Shown: positions 17,828-21,913 of the stretch, in pieces
How the letters are laid out: each line of letters begins with the position of its first letter
Position numbering within the stretch: the stretch's first letter is position 1
Source of the DNA: Zygnema cylindricum
Taxonomy: Eukaryota > Streptophyta > Zygnematophyceae > Zygnematales > Zygnemataceae
Length of the DNA: 21,913 bases
Assembly (NCBI GenBank): GCA_037447655.1
Contig: JBBHKE010003293.1
Location: 1-21,913, forward strand
Direction of reading: 5' to 3'
Notes under the pieces: model-generated
What the model saw: the letters and a program-made list of their open reading frames with translations, nothing else
Told to the model about the DNA's origin: nothing
Database searches by the model: none
Translations under genes and position numbers: made by a program

Positions 17828-18153
17828 TAGCCGCAAAATTTAAATTAAATCGCGAATCATTACAATGAGCTTGGACGCAAATTAATGAACGATGCAAAAT
17901 ATTGTACGGATAAATTAACTAGCACGAAACGAAATATACTTTTAGATTATAAAAAAACGGACCATTACGATTTCCAATTAAATTTCAATTTAATTTATAT
18001 TTTTAAGCGGGTCCGTTTTATTATAAATTTATAATGTAAACGTATATTTCGTTTCGTGCATAACTTATATGTACAATATTTCGCCTCGTTCATTAATTTG
18101 CGTCCAAGCACAATGTAATGATTCGCGATTAAGTTTCAAATTTGTGGCTAAGT
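17828..18153. mobile_element. Foldback MITE inserted in the right TIR
   Basis: The two halves are almost exact complements across a centre near 17985-18000, giving arms of about 150 bp. Shared words include CGCGAATCATTACA, CTTGGACGCAAATTAATGAA, CACGAAACGAAATATAC and CGGACC. Ends read TTAGCCGC on the left and GTGGCTAA on the right. The left arm of the host element has CACCCTAAGTTAAAAGCC without the insert, so TA or TTA/TAA is the probable target duplication, as in Tc1/mariner or PIF/Harbinger families. It has no coding capacity. Confidence 0.85.
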
Positions 18154-18506
18154 TAAAAGCCAATATAGGCTCACAAAGTTGAGCTCGCGTTAAAGTCTAA
18201 AACGGCAAAAAGGGACTGTCTGCAACATTGTTATTTACATGTGGTTGCCGCAGTTTTGTTACCGTAATACTTCGCCGGTCGTGTGAATTATTGATTTTAT
18301 TATGACGGTCGACGTTCACAAGTGCGACAAAAGTTTAACCGGTTGTTACAACATTTTGAAAGTCGAAGCAGTTCAATTGATTGACAGTCAAATCTAAAGT
18401 CAGCGGTACTTAAATTGTACCAGCGTGTACTTCAAATGTACAATCTTTGACAGAGTGACGTAAATGACTGTGCGCAAACAAAGGAGTCACTGCCATGATC
18501 AATTCC
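18153..18506 (-). repeat. Right terminal inverted repeat
   Basis: This is the complement of 15725-16080 with scattered substitutions (for example GTACTTCAAATGTACAATC against GATTGTACGCTTGAAGTAC). Its inner end is interrupted by the foldback MITE; pairing resumes at 17826 and runs to about 17806. Confidence 0.85.
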
Positions 18507-19231
18507 CAAAAAATAAATTGAGCATACGTTTTCCGTTAAAGGAGCGGTGATTTTTTTTATTGATTTGTATACTTATCACTCCTGCTATATGTATCTGAAT
18601 ATCTACATCAAATGGTTACAGTCATCGTTCGCAACGTTTACCGTCCAAAATTTTGTAGGCCCGGGTTCAAGTAATGCTCGACGCCCTCTTTCATCCGAAT
18701 AATGTTGTCTCATAGCCTGTTCCCACTGGAAAAAAATTAACTTCCCCAACAGACGAGCTTGCGAATGATGTATGGCTTTTTGAGCACAGACTTTGTTGTT
18801 TTTGGAAGTTCTCGGAAAACCGTACAAACGAACTTCCTCAAAATATTTGAGGATATTCAAGTCAGGTTAAAGTTGCGTCTTTCTTTGAAACAGGCCAACA
18901 GTAACCCAAAAGTTGACGTAGCAAAAACAACACCTTGAACGACCATTTTATTGTAATCGCGCGAAAAAGCTGCAAGACTTTGAACCATCGCCGTCATCTT
19001 TCGAGCATTCATACTCTCGGGACGTATTAATAAGTTTGAAAAACTGCAGGCTTGTTTTTCGCGCCTATATTTCATGACGTCGAAGCGTGCGACGCGCCAC
19101 ACGACACCTTCAACCGGAATTACGTGCCAAAATTTTTGTGTGAACAAGACCCGTTTTCCGATGAGTTATAGGAAATCATCGGAATAAGAATGCTCTGTAG
19201 GGAATAGGCTATTTGTCAGGGGCGTCCGTAC
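18507..19231 (-). CDS. Unassigned pair of overlapping minus-strand ORFs (18603-18860, 18857-19147)
   Basis: I do not recognise either protein. The upstream frame (19147-18857) has no ATG at its edge and reads FWHVIPVEGVVWRVARFD early, with KMVVQGVVFA later. The downstream one (18860-18603) contains WEQAMRQHYSDERGRRALL. They overlap by a few bases in different frames, which could be one decayed frame with a shift. Composition is less biased than the surrounding DNA, so a degraded transposon protein is possible, but chance frames cannot be excluded. The rest of the stretch shows only a small inverted repeat at 18540-18584 (AGGAG..GTGAT against ATCAC..TCCT). Confidence 0.2.
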
Positions 19232-19277
19232 CATAGTTCAAAAGTAGGAATTTTTATAGTAGGCCTTTGGTAGGCGC
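19232..19277 (+). repeat. Dispersed 46-bp repeat, copy 2
   Basis: Counterpart of 1105-1150. It lies about 280 bp outside the copia LTR that begins near 19559. No inverted or direct flanking duplication is obvious. Confidence 0.6.
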
Positions 19278-19558
19278 ACAAAACTTGGCACAAAACTCAC
19301 GTAAAGTAGGTATACTGTATGTGGGTGCGTTATGCACACTCTTTTACGAACGTAGAAAAATCCCGTGTATGACCATAGTAGCCAGACGAATTTTTTTAGC
19401 GAATTGACACGGCATAGGATGACATTCCGTGGGAAAGAAAACCCGGACCAAAAAAAAAATGCGCACCGACAACCAAGCAAAATTTATACCGTGAATGAAC
19501 CACGAAAAAACAAAGGATAGATTACAGACCGCGCAAACCGGCCACAAACTTTAATTTT
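19278..19558. other. Gene-free spacer before the copia LTR
   Basis: Two overlapping minus frames (19238-19480 and 19344-19547) cover it but neither has a recognisable domain or good start context. No repeat of note is seen beyond an A-run at 19449-19458. Confidence 0.35.
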
Positions 19559-20474
19559 TGTGACCTCCATTGGTACACAGAATGTCCAGCTTATGTGAAG
19601 CCTCTAGGATAATATATGCACTTTTTACTTTGACAGGGAATAAGTCCCACCCTGGGACGCAAAAAACTCTGACCGACTACACCCCTCTGTAGCCTGGACT
19701 CCCCTGAGTCTGCTGCAAAAAGAATCACTGAATTTGCTCACTTGAGCATTAAGTTATGCCTGACCAAAGTTGGTCCATAAATACAGGTGCTCTCTAGGAG
19801 AGAGGCTGAAAAACCGAAAATATTCTAAGTCCTAAGCTACCTCTCTAAACCTATCTCTAAGGACAGACCAATCATACACTGCAGCAAGGGTAGGTACGCT
19901 GTATTTTGTACGGCCATAGTACGATGGCAGGTCCGCTGGGTGTCGTCAAGCCGAGTTGCTCCTTCATGTCCGGTCCAACCATATGTTGCCACGTATCATC
20001 CGCCACATCGCTTCTAAAACCAAATGTCTATTCGATTCTCCCACCGAGTCTTGATTTTGACATTTTAATTTCGTCCGTCGAAATTAAATGTTAATTCGCA
20101 ATTTTCGTGCGGTCCCGATTTCGTACGACGCAGTATGTTTCCATACATAAATCGTTCCGTAACTTGTTAAATGAAATGTCCGGCGCTGTACAACTTTAAA
20201 TCATTATCGCGCCATATACATGTATCGAATATTCAAGACTTACTGGATAAGGTGTACGGCTTTTCCGTACGATGATCATCCAGAGGTCACTGAGTCAATT
20301 CTCACAAGGTGCAGTAATATATTTTGCAAAGAAAAAATTGCCCTGAATGATCTGCCTGTCTCCTTTAGATGCAGCAGACAGCCATGGCTTTATACAGGTC
20401 CTCAATGACTACGACAAGTATGAGAGCTGCAGTAAGTCCATAAGATAGACTACAAAATACCTCCTTTTTCAACA
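19559..20474 (-). mobile_element. 3' LTR of a Ty1/copia element (copy 3)
   Basis: On the minus strand the LTR begins TGTTGAAAAAGGAGG right after the polypurine tract and ends near the TG at 19559-19560. It is related to the solo LTR (16600-17613): ACCTCCAT, AGCCTCTAGGATAAT, the stem-loops, the TACGGCCATAGTACGA block, and GACTACGACAAGTATGAGAG against GACTGCGACAAGTTTGAGAG. It is clearly more diverged than copies 1 and 2 are from each other. The outer end is approximate, because the first bases no longer match and no target duplication can be tested. Confidence 0.7.
19644..19802 (-). other. Stem-loop series in LTR copy 3
   Basis: Hairpins are GTCCC/GGGAC (19644-19658), GACTC/GAGTC (19697-19710), TGCTC/GAGCA (19735-19748) and CTCTC/GAGAG (19790-19802). 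The first differs from copies 1 and 2 (CTGCC/GGCAG) at two positions on each side, and both pairs are kept. Confidence 0.6.
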
Positions 20475-20483
20475 CTCCCCTTA
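20475..20483 (-). other. Polypurine tract of the copia element
   Basis: On the minus strand AAGGGGAG directly precedes the LTR start TGTTGAAA. This is the standard position for priming plus-strand DNA synthesis in Ty1/copia elements and fixes the inner edge of the LTR. Confidence 0.75.
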
Positions 20484-20487
20484 TTTA

Positions 20488-21913
20488 CTAGTCTATCTTT
20501 TGCATCAGTCCACACTTCTCTCTACATATTATCAATTTAGGAGAAGGGACCGGTTTAGTCATCATATCTGCTACCATCTCTCCATCCGGTTTATATTCCA
20601 AACTAATTATTTTATTCTCAACTTTCTCTCTAACAAAGCTCAAACGAATATCCATATACTTTGCTTTAAAGTGATGCTTAGGGTTTGATGCAATTGCAAT
20701 CGCAGTTTGATTGTCACAAAATACTTTTTGCACTCCGCTTTTCATATATCCCAATTCTTGAAGCAAAGATTTCACCCACATTAATTCTTTCACATCAGAA
20801 CAAGAGGCCATATACTCAGCCTCCATGGTGGACTGAGCAATCACCTTTTATTGTTTACTGCTCCAACAACAAGCCCCATTCCCATCATACAACACATATC
20901 CAAAAGTACACCTCCTCATCGGAGCATCCCCATAACTAGCATCACTCCAAGTAGTGATGTCAGTGTTATCCCCACCCAGATGCAACCACAAATCTCTTGT
21001 TCCTACCAAATACCGCATGACCGTTTTGGCATCTTCCCAATCTTTCTTCCTAGGATCATTCAGACTCCTACTTAATACTCCCACAGCTGCTGCTATATCA
21101 GGACGAGTGTAATTCATAAAAAAGATCAAACTACCGACAACCTGTCTATACGGAATAGTTTGCATAAACTTACTTTCCTCAGGTCCTGAATCATTATCTA
21201 AGATCAGGATTTCCTCTTCTGAGCTCCCCTCACTTCCCTTCTTCAAGTCCATTGGAGTCGTACAACTATTTGCTTTATCCATTTGAAATTTTTCAAGCAT
21301 ATTCCCAATTGTTTTTTTTTGGGTTAGTCTAATTATCTTCTTTTCTCTATCCCTCTCCATTTGTATTCCCAATATGTACTTTGTCTCCCCCAAATCTTTC
21401 ATTTCAAATCTACTTTTTAGATCCTTTTTCAATTTATTAATTTTCACCATTGATTTACTCAAAACAAGCAAATCATCAACATATATGGCAATGAAAATTA
21501 TACCTTCCTCATCCTCAAATAAGTAAATGGAATGATCCGAACTAATTCGAATATATCCCAAACTTGTCAAAAACTCGTCCAACTTTTTGTTCCATTGGCG
21601 TGGAGCTTGCTTTAGTCCATAGAGGGACTTTATCAATCTGCACACCTTGCTAACTTCTCTTTTCTCCACAAATCCTTCCGGTTGTTGCATGAAGATCACT
21701 TCTTCCAATTCTCCGTGTAAGAAAGCGGTTTTGATATCCATCTGGTGCACTTCGATGTCTTTTGCTGCCGCGAGACTAAGTAGGATCTGGACGGAGGGGA
21801 ATCTAACAACTGGAGCAAAAGTCTCTTGATAATCGATTCCCTCCTTCTGTGTGAATCCCTTTGCCACTAATCTGGCTTTGTATCGCTCGATAGTGTTATC
21901 AGCTTCAACGTAA
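20488..21913 (-). CDS. Ty1/copia Pol polyprotein, RT and RNase H part, partial
   Basis: The Pol polyprotein copies the element's RNA into DNA. Its frame is open at the window edge (protease and integrase lie outside) and ends at 20488. The reverse transcriptase begins around YKARLVAKGF and shows TAFLHGELEEVIFMQQPEGF, KSLYGLKQAPRQWN and the catalytic AIYVDDLLVLS. RNase H follows, with WSDASYGD, STMEAEYMA, DNQTAIAIA and the conserved KYMDIRLSFVRE stretch. One in-frame TAA (20845-20847) interrupts the frame after CCWSSKQ, just before the RNase H STMEAEYMA motif; otherwise I see no frameshift, so the copy is young but probably not active by itself. The frame stops 14 bases before the LTR, as usual for this family. 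Confidence 0.93.

Larger units (their letters stand above)
15725..18506. mobile_element. Class II element with long inverted terminal repeats, carrying nested insertions
   Basis: The left arm begins GGAATTGATCATGGCAGTGA and the right arm ends with its complement (18487-18506). The arms stay paired for about 355 bases, with shared words such as CAATTGAACTGCTT, ACAACCGGTTAAAC and AACGCGAGCTCAACTTTG. Without the solo LTR and the foldback MITE the element would be about 1.45 kb. No transposase is visible, so it is non-autonomous. Long arms fit Mutator-like elements. The flanks (AAAAAAATTAA left, CAAAAAATAAA right) could be an imperfect target duplication of about 9 bp, but this is A/T-rich and weak evidence. 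Confidence 0.8.

Overview
The window is nuclear DNA of a plant, most likely a streptophyte. The evidence is two genes split by ordinary GT-AG introns, both of plant type: a half-size ABCG transporter and a CHL1/DDX11-type helicase whose C-terminus reads like plant CHL1. A Ty1/copia polyprotein, several LTRs, a plant telo-box and many miniature elements agree with this. I cannot name the species. Bacterial features (operons, Shine-Dalgarno sites, CRISPR) are absent.

Layout. 1-2160: no recognisable gene; repeat scraps and a long CT-rich stretch. 2165-3204: a minus-strand retroelement end, with an acidic ORF, a tRNA-Met-like primer-binding site and a probable LTR. 3454-4195: a truncated copia LTR abutting 4196-4934, which is a broken duplicate of the last exon-intron-exon of CHL1. 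5265-6650: the 3' part of CHL1 itself (two exons), with no 5' exons anywhere upstream in the window. 7322-13934 (minus): a complete ABCG half-transporter gene that I could assemble exon by exon: 11 coding exons, all joins in frame, 682 residues. CHL1 and ABCG are convergent. About 13935-14410 holds the likely leader and promoter of ABCG.

14411-21913 is repeat territory. A class II element with inverted terminal repeats of about 355-380 bp spans 15725-18506. Two later insertions sit inside it: a solo copia LTR of 1014 bp with a perfect CGTAA target duplication (16600-17613), and a nearly perfect foldback MITE of about 320 bp in the right arm. The undamaged left arm preserves the empty site of that MITE. 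At the right edge a minus-strand Ty1/copia element shows RT and RNase H (20488 to the window end, one in-frame stop), a polypurine tract and its 3' LTR (about 19559-20474). That LTR is of the same family as the two others.

Most interesting: the three LTR copies share a series of small stem-loops, one with compensatory base changes, suggesting an RNA structure conserved in the R/U5 leader. Also notable are the nested transposon stratigraphy, the partial CHL1 duplication that carries its own splice acceptor, and a tRNA-like A-box/B-box pair inside the LTR. I saw no wholly new gene system; the novelty lies in repeat structure.
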